From Pseudomonas quercus (GTDB lineage Bacteria; Pseudomonadota; Gammaproteobacteria; Pseudomonadales; Pseudomonadaceae), in contig NZ_JAAVJI010000005.1 of the NCBI RefSeq assembly GCF_012033695.1, positions 248,001 through 312,000 on the forward strand: a stretch of 64,000 bases of DNA, in the 5' to 3' direction. A model generated the notes under the pieces. The model was given only the letters and a program-made list of their open reading frames with translations. It was not told the origin of the DNA and did not search any database. This document shows, piece by piece, positions 49,006-58,590 of the stretch. Every line of letters starts with the position of its first letter. Positions within the stretch are counted from its first letter, which is position 1. A program made the translations under genes and the position numbers.

Positions 49006-49833
49006 CTAGCGCTTGAACAAGGGGATTACCAAAGCCTGGGAGCCCCTTGCTTTCCGCTCCAGCAACATATGGGCGTATTCTTGCTCCCGTGTTAGCGCTG
49101 GGAGGGGTATATTTGCCACGAGTGGATTAGTTTTTTCCAGAAGTTCTAAAGTATAAAGCTTGAATAGGCCTATAGACGCGCTATCAGTACCTGGCTTTAA
49201 GTAAGGCAGTCGCCCTGCACTAAATTCTCGAAAAGCTTCTCCTATTGCAGATGATATTGGACGATTACGCTGCCTGACATGAGACCAGAACAGTTCTGGC
49301 GCACGGCTTCCCTGGAAGCCTTTGGCGAAGCCTTCAATATTGCTTAACAATGGTGCCTGTAGCGCCTTTTCAAGGGCGCGCGCATCCCTTCCCATAGCGT
49401 TATGCATAAGTATTCTACTATACAAAGGCTTTTCCATAAGCTTTCTACCGATTGCCTTATTCGCGACCTTTTTTAAAAGAGAGTCGGTTGGCCCTGCAGC
49501 TTTTCGGGCAACTTTTAACAAATCTGCAATCACTTTTACGTGACCCGTTGGATCAATTGAATTCAAGGGGTCATTTCCGGCATAGACGTAGCTGTTGATT
49601 CCCCCCTCGGAGAAAGGGCTCAAGGAGTCTGGGCTAGTGAACCTCATCTGCGAGGGGCTATAAAAACGCTGACCATTTCCCAATAGATAACCTACTATAT
49701 AGCGCTCTTTGCATTGCCCATTAAAGCCAAGAAACCCAGAAGCATTGTTATAGCCGTAAGGACAATATTTTTCAGGAGTCCCGCTAAATCCGTAAAGCAC
49801 GGTCCCCCTCTGGTCTGCAGCAATAATTCTCAT
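49006..49833 (-). CDS. Orphan RHS-core protein with variable C-terminus (2)
   Basis: A 275-residue protein with a good RHS core at about residues 45-100 (VGYLLGNGQRFYSPSQMRF, SPDSLSPFSEGGINSYVY, DPLNSIDPTGH). A C-terminal region of about 170 residues follows with KKVANKAIGRKLMEKPLY and SALTREQEYAHMLLERKARG-like helices. It shares no similarity in this part with the other RHS protein here. The ATG at 49833 has GAGG 6 bases upstream; a start at 49863 lacks this. The gene is AT-richer than its neighbours and has no adjacent immunity gene. Toxin function is inferred from the layout. Confidence 0.7.
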   Translation of the reverse strand: MRIIAADQRGTVLYGFSGTPEKYCPYGYNNASGFLGFNGQCKERYIVGYLLGNGQRFYSPSQMRFTSPDSLSPFSEGGINSYVYAGNDPLNSIDPTGHVKVIADLLKVARKAAGPTDSLLKKVANKAIGRKLMEKPLYSRILMHNAMGRDARALEKALQAPLLSNIEGFAKGFQGSRAPELFWSHVRQRNRPISSAIGEAFREFSAGRLPYLKPGTDSASIGLFKLYTLELLEKTNPLVANIPLPALTREQEYAHMLLERKARGSQALVIPLFKR

Positions 49834-50037
49834 TGCGACCTCTTTATAACAGAGCACCCGCAAGCACTATAGTTAAAATATCAGTTTAAATATTGCACAG
49901 CCCAAAGCAGAAAAACTCTATTGAAACCAAGAAAAGGCAGAAACCATGACCATGGTTTTCCGTGCCCAAAACCTATGCTTCCAGGTACAGAAAACCACGT
50001 TTTCTTAGGATAAGAAACTAGCTTACTAATAGGTTCT
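49834..50037. other. AT-rich intergenic DNA beside the RHS gene
   Basis: About 200 bases of AT-rich sequence between the RHS-core gene and the HAD phosphatase. It holds two small inverted repeats (AAACCATG/CATGGTTT near 49940 and GAAAAC-CAC-GTTTTC near 49990). I see no credible gene. It most likely came in with the RHS gene. Confidence 0.5.
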
Positions 50038-50727
50038 TTAAATAAAGCCTGGCAACCCCCACGCCTGCGGCTCAAACTCCAGCAAGCTGCCGAGCCGGCC
50101 GTTGGCATGGGTGTACTTCTCTGGGTCCATAGCCGAATCCGGCACGGCCAGGGCATACATGCCGGCAGCCTTGGCAGCAGTCACGCCGAAGGGTGAGTCC
50201 TCGAACACCAGGCAATCAGCCGGCGCTACGCCTAACCGGTGGGCGGCCACGAGGAAAATATCTGGCGCCGGCTTGGCAGCGCCCACTTCGGGGTCATCGG
50301 CCGTCACAATGGTGTCGAACAGTGAAAACCACTCCTCGTGCTGCTGTGTCTTGAGCTTGAAATAGGTGCTGGATGAGCTGGTGCCGACGGCGATAGGCAC
50401 CCCATTGGCCTTCAAGTGCCGCACCAGGGCTTCAGCCCCTACCATTCCCAGGGCCTCGGGAAAGCGAGCGGTCATCAGGGGTGCCCGGATGTCCAGAAAC
50501 TCGTCCACGCTGATGGGTAGCTCCAATGCGGTGACCACGTAGTGCGCCAGGTCTCGGGCGCCACGGCCAATGATGTGCTGCTTGTGGCTCCAGTCGAAGG
50601 TTTTCCCGTACCGCTGGGCAATGGCCTGCGTAACCTCGGTATAGATACCTTCAGTGTCCAGTAGCAGGCCATCCATGTCGAAAATCACGGCCTTGATCTG
50701 CGGGGTGGGGCGTGGGGCGTTCACCAT
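50038..50727 (-). CDS. HAD-superfamily phosphatase (subfamily IA)
   Basis: A 229-residue haloacid dehalogenase-type hydrolase. Motif I is VIFDMDGLLLDTEG with the nucleophile Asp, motif II GTSSSS, motif III Lys in GAAKPAPDIFL, motif IV FEDSPFGVTAAKAAG. The alpha-helical cap lies between motifs I and II. It resembles pseudouridine-5'-phosphatase (HDHD1-like) and beta-phosphoglucomutase; substrate uncertain. It is upstream of the RHS gene on the same strand. Confidence 0.85.
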   Translation of the reverse strand: MVNAPRPTPQIKAVIFDMDGLLLDTEGIYTEVTQAIAQRYGKTFDWSHKQHIIGRGARDLAHYVVTALELPISVDEFLDIRAPLMTARFPEALGMVGAEALVRHLKANGVPIAVGTSSSSTYFKLKTQQHEEWFSLFDTIVTADDPEVGAAKPAPDIFLVAAHRLGVAPADCLVFEDSPFGVTAAKAAGMYALAVPDSAMDPEKYTHANGRLGSLLEFEPQAWGLPGFI

Positions 50728-50793
50728 GGGGCTTCCTTCGCAGGCTTAAAATACGGGTTTACCCTGCCCCATGGCTCCGGTCAAGACAGCGCG

Positions 50794-52161
50794 CTATTCA
50801 AACAGCGCGTCCAACGCCTGCTCCAGACGCGTTACGGCAACCACCTCAAGCCCTGCAGGCGCCTCCTTAGGGGCATTGCCCTTGGGTACGATAGCGCGCT
50901 TGAAACCATGCTTGGCCGCTTCCTTCAAGCGTTCCTGGCCGCTGGGCACAGGCCGCACCTCACCCGACAGCCCTACTTCACCAAACACCAGCAGGCCGTG
51001 CGGCAGAGGCCGGTTGCGCAGGCTGGACATTACCGCCGCCATCAGCGCAAGGTCCGATGCCGTTTCCAGTACTTTCACACCCCCTACCACGTTCAAGAAC
51101 ACGTCCTGGTCATGGGTAGGAATACCTCCATGGCGATGCAACACCGCCAGCAACATGGCCAGGCGGTTCTGATCCAGGCCCAACGTGACCCGGCGAGGGT
51201 TGGCCAGGTGGCTGTCATCGACCAGCGCCTGCACCTCTACCAGCATAGGGCGCGTACCTTCCCAGGTCGCCATGACCACGCTGCCAGCGATTTCTTCCTG
51301 CGCCCGGCTAAGGAAGATCGCCGAAGGGTTAGATACCTCCTTGAGGCCGCGGTCGGTCATGCCGAAAACGCCCAGCTCGTTCACTGCGCCAAAACGGTTT
51401 TTCACCGCTCGCAACAAACGCAGCCGCCCGTCGGATTCCCCTTCGAAGTACAACACGGTGTCCACCATGTGTTCCAACACCCGAGGGCCCGCCAAGGAGC
51501 CCTCTTTGGTCACATGCCCCACCAGGAAGACAGCCGTGCCGCTTTGCTTGGCAAAGCGTACCAGCAGCGCGGTGCTTTCCCTCACCTGCGCCACGCCGCC
51601 CGGCGCGGATTGCAGCTGCTCGGTAAAGATGGTCTGAATAGAATCAATCACCATCACTTTGGGCTTCTCCACCCGCGCCGTGGCAATGATGCTTTCGATG
51701 GAGGTTTCGGTCATTACCTTGAGCTTGTCCTGGGGCAGGCCCAACCGGCGCGCCCGCATGGCCACCTGCTGCTGGGACTCCTCCCCCGTGACATACAGCG
51801 CCGGCATGCGCTCGGCCATGTTGCACAGGGTTTGCAACAGGATGGTGGACTTGCCAATGCCAGGGTCCCCACCAATCAACACCACCGAGCCATCCACGAG
51901 GCCGCCGCCCAGCACGCGATCAAGCTCAGCGGAAGCAGTGGAAAACCGTGGAATTTCTACAATGCTCACTTCAGCGAGGGTTTTAAGCGACGCCTGCTCA
52001 CCCGCCCACCCGGCACGGCCAGTGCCAGAGGCCGCCGGGGTGTTTTCGATCATGGTTTCCACCAGGGTATTCCAGGCACCGCACTCGGCACATTGCCCTG
52101 CCCACTTTGGGAAGGTCGCACCGCACTCGGTGCAGCCATACATGCGTTTGGCCTTGGCCAT
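50794..52161 (-). CDS. radA: DNA repair protein RadA
   Basis: A 455-residue protein with an N-terminal zinc finger (YGCTECGATFPKWAGQC, CGAW), a RecA-like ATPase (Walker A GGDPGIGKSTILLQT) with the KNRFG motif (VKNRFGAVNELG), and a C-terminal Lon-protease-like domain that lacks the catalytic Ser-Lys pair. It aids branch migration of recombination intermediates. The ATG at 52161 gives MAKAKRMYGC; the longer frame adds 41 unrelated residues. Divergent from mscL. Confidence 0.95.
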   Translation of the reverse strand: MAKAKRMYGCTECGATFPKWAGQCAECGAWNTLVETMIENTPAASGTGRAGWAGEQASLKTLAEVSIVEIPRFSTASAELDRVLGGGLVDGSVVLIGGDPGIGKSTILLQTLCNMAERMPALYVTGEESQQQVAMRARRLGLPQDKLKVMTETSIESIIATARVEKPKVMVIDSIQTIFTEQLQSAPGGVAQVRESTALLVRFAKQSGTAVFLVGHVTKEGSLAGPRVLEHMVDTVLYFEGESDGRLRLLRAVKNRFGAVNELGVFGMTDRGLKEVSNPSAIFLSRAQEEIAGSVVMATWEGTRPMLVEVQALVDDSHLANPRRVTLGLDQNRLAMLLAVLHRHGGIPTHDQDVFLNVVGGVKVLETASDLALMAAVMSSLRNRPLPHGLLVFGEVGLSGEVRPVPSGQERLKEAAKHGFKRAIVPKGNAPKEAPAGLEVVAVTRLEQALDALFE

Positions 52162-52350
52162 CGAGATACTCCACTGGAAAAGGCACCTATCATACGCTTG
52201 AGCGGGACCACGCCGAGCGGGTTGCAACAAAACTAATCGGTTTGATGCCGGTCTGGTAAAACAGTGGCTGAAGCGGCAACACACTGATTTGACAGCAGTT
52301 CGTGTAACACCAGCTTCAGAATTCTCTAACCTGCAAAAAAGGATTCATGC

Positions 52351-52797
52351 ATGAGCTTGCTTAAAGAGTTCAAAGCCTTCGCCGTCAAAGGCAATGTGGT
52401 CGACCTGGCCGTAGGTATCATCATCGGTGCCGCGTTCGGCAAGATCGTGTCGTCGTTCGTAGGCGACATCATCATGCCGCCGCTCGGCTTGCTAATCGGC
52501 GGCATCAACTTCACAGACCTTGCTATCACCCTGCGCCCCGCCGATGGCGCTACCCCTGCCGTTGTGCTGGCCTATGGCAAATTCATCCAAACGGTGGTGG
52601 ACTTTGTGATCGTGGCGTTCGCCATCTTCATGGGCGTGAAAGCGATCAACCGCCTCAAGCGTGAAGAGGCCAAAGCCCCAAGCTTACCGCCGGTGCCCAG
52701 CAAGGAAGAAGTGCTCCTAGGCGAGATACGTGACCTGCTCAAGGAGCAGAATGCGAAAGCGGCGCCAGTAACGCCGCTCAATCCGCCGATAGGTTAA
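52351..52797 (+). CDS. mscL: Large-conductance mechanosensitive channel MscL
   Basis: A 148-residue inner-membrane channel. TM1 is [20 protein letters not shown], with the gate glycines, TM2 is [20 protein letters not shown], and a cytoplasmic helix [16 protein letters not shown] follows. It opens on sudden drops in osmolarity. A short Pro-rich C-terminal extension makes it slightly longer than the E. coli protein. A perfect 16-pair hairpin follows. Confidence 0.96.
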   Translation: MSLLKEFKAFAVKGNVVDLAVGIIIGAAFGKIVSSFVGDIIMPPLGLLIGGINFTDLAITLRPADGATPAVVLAYGKFIQTVVDFVIVAFAIFMGVKAINRLKREEAKAPSLPPVPSKEEVLLGEIRDLLKEQNAKAAPVTPLNPPIG

Positions 52798-52808
52798 AGC
52801 CCTGACAC

Positions 52809-52846
52809 CTCAATACTTCAAGCCAGCGCCGGCTTGAAGTATTGAG
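52809..52846. terminator. Perfect 16-pair hairpin between convergent genes
   Basis: CTCAATACTTCAAGCC (52809-52824) and its exact reverse complement (52831-52846) are separated by AGCGCC. The stem lies between mscL and a minus-strand gene, so it can act on both transcripts. There is no U-run after either arm. Confidence 0.75.
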
Positions 52847-52854
52847 ATTGAAAG

Positions 52855-53082
52855 TTATTCAAACGCTACATTTGCTTTAACGCAGTCCTCTCCTACTAAC
52901 TTGTGCCCTTCACTGCATGCCATACCAGCCACCGGTGCCACACTTCTTTTCTTTCGGCTGAGTACGGGCTCCTGCATTTCACCAGCCTGATAACCTTCGG
53001 GCGTTTCGTCCTCTGCTGGTGAATCCGTGGCATGCGCCACCCCTATGAACAACATCAGTGCTGCGGCCAGTAGTGCGTTCAT
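52855..53082 (-). CDS. Small exported protein of unknown function
   Basis: A 75-residue protein with a signal peptide (NALLAAALMLFIGVAHA) and an acidic then basic mature part (PAEDETPEGYQAGEM, SRKKRSVAP). Two Cys (GMACSEG and GEDCVKA) could form one disulfide. The ATG at 53082 has AAGGAG 8 bases upstream; the ATG at 53088 is too close to it. Convergent with mscL across a perfect hairpin. I do not recognise it. Confidence 0.65.
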   Translation of the reverse strand: MNALLAAALMLFIGVAHATDSPAEDETPEGYQAGEMQEPVLSRKKRSVAPVAGMACSEGHKLVGEDCVKANVAFE

Positions 53083-53237
53083 GTTCATCTCTCCTTGAGC
53101 GTAAGGGGCAAGCCTCATACTTGCCTCACCTAGACGCTACAGCAGCCTCCCGTACGGGCCTATAAGGAGATACTGCCAGGGCCAAAAGCCCGACTGACGC
53201 CTGGGGCAGGCGATGGCTTGCAGGGCCTAGCGGCTTT

Positions 53238-54008
53238 CTACCAGTAGGTCTCCACGGCCACAGCACCAGGGCGGCGGCTCAGGCTCAGGTTCATGTCGCG
53301 AGCCTTCAGCAGTGTACGGGTTTCGTCTACCATGTCCGGGTTGCCACAGATCATGACCCGCGAATGCTCAGGCGATAGTAAGGTGCCGGCAGCGTGTTCA
53401 AGCGTGCCGTCGCTAATCGCATTGGTAATCCGCCCTTGCAAGGCCCCCGGCCAAGGCTCACGGCTTACCAAGGGAATGAACGTGAGCTTGCCCGCGTACT
53501 CGGCCAGGTAGTCACGTTGCTCTAGCCCGGAAATCAACTCCCCATACGCCAGGTCTTGGCCATGCCGAGCGCTATAGACAAGAAAGATCTGCTCGAACCG
53601 CTCCCAGGCCTCGAAACCCTGCAAGATGGATAAGAAAGGCGCCAGGCCTGTGCCCGTGGCTAACAGCCAAAGGTCCCGACCGTCCACGAAACGGTCCAAG
53701 GTTAAATAACCAAACGCCTGCCGCTCCACCAGCAGTTCGTCCCCTACCCCTAGGCGCGACAACTCACTGGTGAACTCGCCGCCCGGCACCACCACCGAAA
53801 AGAACTCAAGAAACTCATCATAGGGCGAAGAGACCATCGAATAGGCCCGCCACACCACACTGCCATCGGCCTTGGCCACACCCAGGCGAGCGAACTGCCC
53901 AGCCTGGAAGCGAAAGCCTGCATCACGGGTGGTGCGTAGCGTAAACAGGTTCGGGGTCAGGGTGTGCACGGCCAGCAGGCGCTGGCGGGTGAATTTCTCG
54001 TCGCTCAT
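53238..54008 (-). CDS. fprB: Ferredoxin-NADP+ reductase
   Basis: A 256-residue flavoprotein. FAD-binding motif RAYSMVSSPYDEFLEFF, NADP-binding LLATGTGLAPFLSIL and ICGNPDMVDETRTLL, and the C-terminal aromatic end AVETYW that stacks on FAD. It exchanges electrons between NADPH and ferredoxin or flavodoxin. The position beside mscL and rlmG fits the gene called fprB in pseudomonads. It is divergent from rlmG. Confidence 0.87.
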   Translation of the reverse strand: MSDEKFTRQRLLAVHTLTPNLFTLRTTRDAGFRFQAGQFARLGVAKADGSVVWRAYSMVSSPYDEFLEFFSVVVPGGEFTSELSRLGVGDELLVERQAFGYLTLDRFVDGRDLWLLATGTGLAPFLSILQGFEAWERFEQIFLVYSARHGQDLAYGELISGLEQRDYLAEYAGKLTFIPLVSREPWPGALQGRITNAISDGTLEHAAGTLLSPEHSRVMICGNPDMVDETRTLLKARDMNLSLSRRPGAVAVETYW

Positions 54009-54120
54009 GAAACCTCCACGTCTCGTGCTGCATAGTGTGGCGCAATCGTGCCCTTACAAACACCGACGGCCTGTGTGGAAAGCCCGTAGAATTCTTCTTT
54101 TTTCACGTTTGAGTGCTCGC

Positions 54121-55245
54121 ATGCCCCGCTTCGACAACGCTTTCGCCCACCTCGACCTGGTTCGCCAGCCGGAAATGGCCAACGAACCGTTGTACGCGTT
54201 TGATGCTGCCGACGACTACTTGCTGGCGAACCTGGCAGCGCAGCCGTTGCCCCCGAGCACCCGCGTACTGGTGCTCAATGACAGCTTTGGCGCCTTGGCA
54301 ATCAGCCTGGCAGGGCGTTTCGAGGTAGTCAGTAGCGGCGACTCGCACTTGGGTGCACTGGCACTGAACAAGAACCTGGCACGCAACCATCAGCCCTATG
54401 ACGCGTTAACCCTTCGCCCGGCCAGCGAGCCTTTCGAAGGCAGGTTCGACTACGTGCTGGTGCGTGTGCCCAAGACCCTCGCGCTGCTTAAAGAGCAGTT
54501 GATTCGCTTGCAGCCTCACCTCACTGCCGGCACTCAGGTAGTAGCTGGCGCCATGATCAAGCACCTGCCGCGGGCTGCTGGCGATTTGCTGGAAACCTAC
54601 ATAGGCCCTGTTCAGGCATCGCTGGCCGTGAAAAAAGCTCGGCTGCTGACAGCCACCTACCAACCCCGAGAGCCTGCCCAGTCCCCCTACCCTACTCGCT
54701 ACCAATTGGACACGCCGCCGCTTACGCTCATCAACCACGCCAACGTGTTCTGCCGCGATGGCTTGGACATTGGCACCCGCGCCTTCCTGCCCCACCTGCC
54801 TCGCAACCTGGGTAACGCAAAGGTCGCAGACCTGGGCTGCGGCAATGGCGTGCTGGCTATCGTCAGCGCCTTGGCCAACCCGAACGCCCATTACACGCTG
54901 GTGGATGAGTCCTATATGGCGGTGCAATCGGCACGGGAAAACTGGGTGGCGGCGCTGGGCGATCGCGAAGTGGACATCCGCCCCGGTGATGGCCTGGCCG
55001 ACCAACCTGCAGGCTCACTGGACGTAGTGCTCTGCAACCCGCCCTTCCATCAGCAGCAGGTGGTAGGTGACTTCCTGGCCTGGCGCATGTTCCAGCAGGC
55101 CAGGGAAGCACTGGTCACGGGCGGCGCGCTGTACATCGTCGGCAATCGTCACCTGGGCTACCACACCAAGCTGGCGCGGCTGTTCCGCGGGGTAGAGCAA
55201 GTAGCCGCTAATCCAAAGTTTGTGGTGTTAAAAGCGCGTAAATAA
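54121..55245 (+). CDS. rlmG: 23S rRNA guanine-N2 methyltransferase RlmG
   Basis: A 374-residue enzyme of two methyltransferase-like halves. The N-terminal half lacks a catalytic motif; the C-terminal half has the SAM motif VADLGCGNGVLAIVSALA and the catalytic CNPPFHQQ. It methylates G1835 of 23S rRNA. The ATG at 54121 is the first that keeps the whole N-terminal half; an in-frame upstream extension overlaps fprB on the other strand and is not homologous. Confidence 0.92.
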   Translation: MPRFDNAFAHLDLVRQPEMANEPLYAFDAADDYLLANLAAQPLPPSTRVLVLNDSFGALAISLAGRFEVVSSGDSHLGALALNKNLARNHQPYDALTLRPASEPFEGRFDYVLVRVPKTLALLKEQLIRLQPHLTAGTQVVAGAMIKHLPRAAGDLLETYIGPVQASLAVKKARLLTATYQPREPAQSPYPTRYQLDTPPLTLINHANVFCRDGLDIGTRAFLPHLPRNLGNAKVADLGCGNGVLAIVSALANPNAHYTLVDESYMAVQSARENWVAALGDREVDIRPGDGLADQPAGSLDVVLCNPPFHQQQVVGDFLAWRMFQQAREALVTGGALYIVGNRHLGYHTKLARLFRGVEQVAANPKFVVLKARK

Positions 55246-55341
55246 TTAGGTATTGCCTATCAGGTACCTATCAGATTGCCAGCTACCGGCAAGGCAGCCC
55301 CTGGCGTAGCGTTTGCAAGCCCCTATACGGAGTTTGCAAAA

Positions 55342-55512
55342 ATGACAAAAGGTACCGCTGGCGAACTTGATAAATCGTACGGAGAAGACGGCATTGCGCC
55401 CATTCCTGCTCCAGGGTTCGAGCCTGACGTAAATACACTCATGGTTCGGCCTGTAACTACAGACTCGGATTATGGCATCGCATGCTTTGGCTACCCACTA
55501 GGAGGAAGCTAA
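55342..55512 (+). pseudogene. Short Delta-60-repeat-like ORF, likely a fragment
   Basis: A 56-residue ORF with GGAG 9 bases before its ATG. The start AGELDKSYGEDGIAPIP resembles the opening of Delta-60 repeat (NHL-like) proteins, which continue with many repeats; here a stop comes after one partial repeat. Its stop overlaps the next start as TAATG, so it could also be a short coupled leader peptide for the glucosyltransferase gene. An in-frame TTG at 55276 would add 22 residues. Confidence 0.4.
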
Positions 55513-57056
55513 TGCTCGGCTCCTGGAATGGCCATATACTCATCAATAACAGAAAAATTCTAACTCGGAATTTTCTCTTATTACTTTCGATTTCCCTGGT
55601 TGTTTGCCTTCCACTTCTGCCCGGCGGCGTCTATTACCTTGATGACTTTTCCAGGCTTGTTGGGGGAAGGATAGACTACTGGGCAAACAACGGTAGGCCA
55701 TTAGCTGTATGGCTAGCAAAAGCCATCAGCTATTCTACTGTGGTCAGTGATACATCCCCCTTGTTTTTAGTACTAGGCTTGGCAAGCCTAGCACTAATAC
55801 TCTCCCTGGCCATGGAGCGCTTGACCCATGCCTCTCCCGGCATGGCCGTATTCTATTCATTGTGTATAGTGCTAAGCCCATTCATTTGCCAACCTCTACT
55901 TTATACCTTCGACTGCTTGCCTATTTTACTCGGCGTTGGCCTGAGCATTGCAGGAACAGTGAGAATCAGCGAGCATTACGTCGCTCAGTTTGCCTTTAGC
56001 TGGGTTTTATACCTGGCAGCGCTCTGCCTTTATCAAACCTCGATAAACTACAGCCTCATACACATACTGCTAAGCGGCACGCTCCTGCTTGCGGCAGGAG
56101 GTGAAGCGCTTGAAAAAAATATAAAACCCCTCATAGCAATCATCCTTGCTTTCGTACTAGCGCTGGTAGCCTATAAAACTTTGGTCGTTCCTTATTACGT
56201 GATCGATGACTGGAACCAGGCAAGAGGCGCGTCGATAGAGCCGACAGTGGCAGGGCTTGCACAGCTAGAAAGTAACCTGACCAAAGCCTACGCTTACGGC
56301 CTGCTGGCCTTTCCTGGTTTAAGCCTGTGGCCTGTGGCCGCATTGTTCATCATCGGCACGCTGGCGTGCTGGTGGGTTGGTGCCCAACAGCTAAACATGA
56401 AGCTGAGCACAGGGTACCGTTACAGCCGCGCGTTGTTCTGCGCTTTAGCCCCATTTGCCGTGATGCTGGGGATAATGGGCGTGCTTCTCGTATTGAAAAA
56501 TCCCCCTTTAGACCCTAGGGTGTTCACTGCATTTTCGTCAGCACTTATCTTCAATGCAAGCGTAGCTTGCGCCGCATGGCCGAGGGTAAAACCAGCAATA
56601 GCAGGGCTTCTTTTGTTGTACCTGGTTTTTTCTGCAGTTTTCATGATGTCTGCGTTTAGAGCGGTTATTAACCAGCACACCTTCGATGAAGGCATTGCCA
56701 TTAATATGCGAGGCGACCTTTCGAGGATTGGCATTGAGAACTACAGTCAATTAAGCTTCATAGGCACTAGCCCAAGAGCCCCTAGCACCGGACCTGCATT
56801 ACTTAATTACCCTTTGCTGAAAAGCATTGTATTCCCCACATTCAGTGAAAACGGTGACTTTGGTTATTATGGCTTCATGGATAAGCAGATGGTTTTCCAC
56901 CACCTCGCCACCACTACAAATGACATCATATCCCATACACCTGAAAAAGCGGTATCTTCAAACTGCATCTATAGGCTATACGTCTACCAAAGCACTGCAG
57001 TCTTCGATTTCAAATCGCCCACTTGCTCCATGCCTAGAAACTTCATGTGGGAGTGA
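55512..57056 (+). CDS. GtrII-type membrane glucosyltransferase
   Basis: A 514-residue membrane protein with about ten hydrophobic segments. After the first segment comes YYLDDFSRLVGGR and WANNGRPLAVWLA, the Asp-Asp and Gly-Arg pattern of the GtrII (Glucos_trans_II) family that moves glucose from a lipid carrier to O-antigen at the periplasmic face. The C-terminal soluble domain has a Cys pair (SSNCIYRL and SPTCSMP). AGGAGG stands 8 bases upstream. It is AT-richer than flanking genes, which suggests transfer. Convergent with the second GtrII-like gene. Confidence 0.78.
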   Translation: MLGSWNGHILINNRKILTRNFLLLLSISLVVCLPLLPGGVYYLDDFSRLVGGRIDYWANNGRPLAVWLAKAISYSTVVSDTSPLFLVLGLASLALILSLAMERLTHASPGMAVFYSLCIVLSPFICQPLLYTFDCLPILLGVGLSIAGTVRISEHYVAQFAFSWVLYLAALCLYQTSINYSLIHILLSGTLLLAAGGEALEKNIKPLIAIILAFVLALVAYKTLVVPYYVIDDWNQARGASIEPTVAGLAQLESNLTKAYAYGLLAFPGLSLWPVAALFIIGTLACWWVGAQQLNMKLSTGYRYSRALFCALAPFAVMLGIMGVLLVLKNPPLDPRVFTAFSSALIFNASVACAAWPRVKPAIAGLLLLYLVFSAVFMMSAFRAVINQHTFDEGIAINMRGDLSRIGIENYSQLSFIGTSPRAPSTGPALLNYPLLKSIVFPTFSENGDFGYYGFMDKQMVFHHLATTTNDIISHTPEKAVSSNCIYRLYVYQSTAVFDFKSPTCSMPRNFMWE

Positions 57057-57096
57057 GCGACCTCCCAATTATCAGCTGCTTGGCCGTTCATACGCT

Positions 57097-58590
57097 CTAC
57101 AGAAAGCGGCAGTCCAGCCGCGTGTTGGTAGGGGTGAGACGCACATAGGCCAGTTCGTTTTCGAGATAAAGGCGATAAAAGGGCCTGATCAGTATAGGCT
57201 CTGACGGGGGCACGGCAGCGTGAATAGGTTGAAGGCGAACGTTGTTCAGGCCTCGCTTGGCCAAGTGCTCTGGTAGCATCATGTAATGATCATTGGACAA
57301 ATAGTCCATGAGGGGCTGACCTTTTCGCAAGCATACCGGCGAAAAAAGAGGGTCGTTACTTTCGCGTAGAATGATTGTTTCCCGAGCGTGAAACAATGCA
57401 CTGTGATTCAAAAGGTCGGCCGCTACAAGGTCCCGTGTGAAGCTTTCCTGGTCGTGTTTGTCTCGTACTATTTGCCCATACGCATAGGCGAAGGATAGGA
57501 AGCAGAACAGAGGTGCATAAAGGGCCAAGGTCAGCCCGGGCCGTATCCTTACCAGCCCTACGTAGGCAAGGCACAGCAGGCCGACCATCAGCGGGGCAGC
57601 ACCGATCATTGCCAATGGATCAAGCGTAAGCCCAGTCTGCCTGGAAAACAGCGTCACTCCACCAGTGGCCCAGACAAGCCCGGCTCCGCTCAAACCGCAC
57701 AGTAAGAAGTGAGGCGCCCGTGCGCCGATGAAAACATGGCCTGCCTGGTAAAACACGACCCACCAGCCAGCCACCGCTACCACTGCCACGGTGCTGAAGA
57801 TCACAGCATTGAGTGGCGTGATGAACAACGCCAGGGTATGAGCGACAACACTGGATCGTGCGATGAACGAATCCAGGGTCGGCCATGCCAACCCTACCTG
57901 CTCAGGCGCGACGACCCCACCTACCAATAAGTACAGCGAAACAGCACCTGCAGCGACCTTGATGTGATGCAGGGCCAAGACCCTGGCCTCACGGTTACCA
58001 GGCTGGGCATGGGCACGCTGGAGCACATCCACACACGCCAGGCCGAGAAATAGGTTGAGCATCGCTACATGAACACTCATCCCCGCCATGACCAATATGC
58101 AGGAAAAGCCCCAATGGAAGAGGCCAATGCGATGTTGATACGTAATGGCAATGACCGCCATGGCCATTGACAGCGTTATCGGAATACAAGCCTCGTGCCA
58201 CGAAAGTACAGGCAAAAAATAAGGGTTGTACCAGAGGGGAAGTAGTAATGTGCATTGCATCACTGTAGGGCTGGAAAACCAGCGATGCGCCAAGCGACAA
58301 AGCGCACAGGTCATGATCACTATGGCCAGAAGCAGCGATAACGGAAACACGTCCAGCGTTGGCGTGCTCCAGTTCAATGCGTGCATCAGGTACAAACTTA
58401 ACGTGCGCCCCTCTTCAGACCACAACGACGTCGCCAATCCGGTGCGGGACGGTGCATCTATCGCAGGGTAGTTATCCAGTATCAATGGCACGCTATAGCA
58501 GGTGAGTGCAGCGAAGAAAAAGCCGGCGGCTTGCCAGGTGGACAACAGGCTAGTCACCAGTTTTGGTGACAGCGGATCACTGGTTTTCAT
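57097..58590 (-). CDS. Second GtrII-like membrane protein
   Basis: A 497-residue protein with about ten hydrophobic segments. The region after the first one, [14 protein letters not shown] and [15 protein letters not shown], keeps the order of the GtrII motif but has Asp-Asn in place of Asp-Asp. The C-terminal domain has two Cys (SPVCLRKG and RLDCRFL), matching the pair in the other copy. The ATG at 58590 has GGAG 6 bases upstream and lies inside the end of gtrB (14-base overlap). The operon order gtrA-gtrB-this gene fits the third, serotype-specific gene of gtr clusters. Confidence 0.75.
   Translation of the reverse strand: MKTSDPLSPKLVTSLLSTWQAAGFFFAALTCYSVPLILDNYPAIDAPSRTGLATSLWSEEGRTLSLYLMHALNWSTPTLDVFPLSLLLAIVIMTCALCRLAHRWFSSPTVMQCTLLLPLWYNPYFLPVLSWHEACIPITLSMAMAVIAITYQHRIGLFHWGFSCILVMAGMSVHVAMLNLFLGLACVDVLQRAHAQPGNREARVLALHHIKVAAGAVSLYLLVGGVVAPEQVGLAWPTLDSFIARSSVVAHTLALFITPLNAVIFSTVAVVAVAGWWVVFYQAGHVFIGARAPHFLLCGLSGAGLVWATGGVTLFSRQTGLTLDPLAMIGAAPLMVGLLCLAYVGLVRIRPGLTLALYAPLFCFLSFAYAYGQIVRDKHDQESFTRDLVAADLLNHSALFHARETIILRESNDPLFSPVCLRKGQPLMDYLSNDHYMMLPEHLAKRGLNNVRLQPIHAAVPPSEPILIRPFYRLYLENELAYVRLTPTNTRLDCRFL

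Noticed and set aside
49881..50156. 91-codon minus-strand frame reaching into the HAD gene
   Set aside because: It overlaps the phosphatase 3' end in another frame, has no ribosome-binding site, and its tail is AT-rich intergenic DNA.
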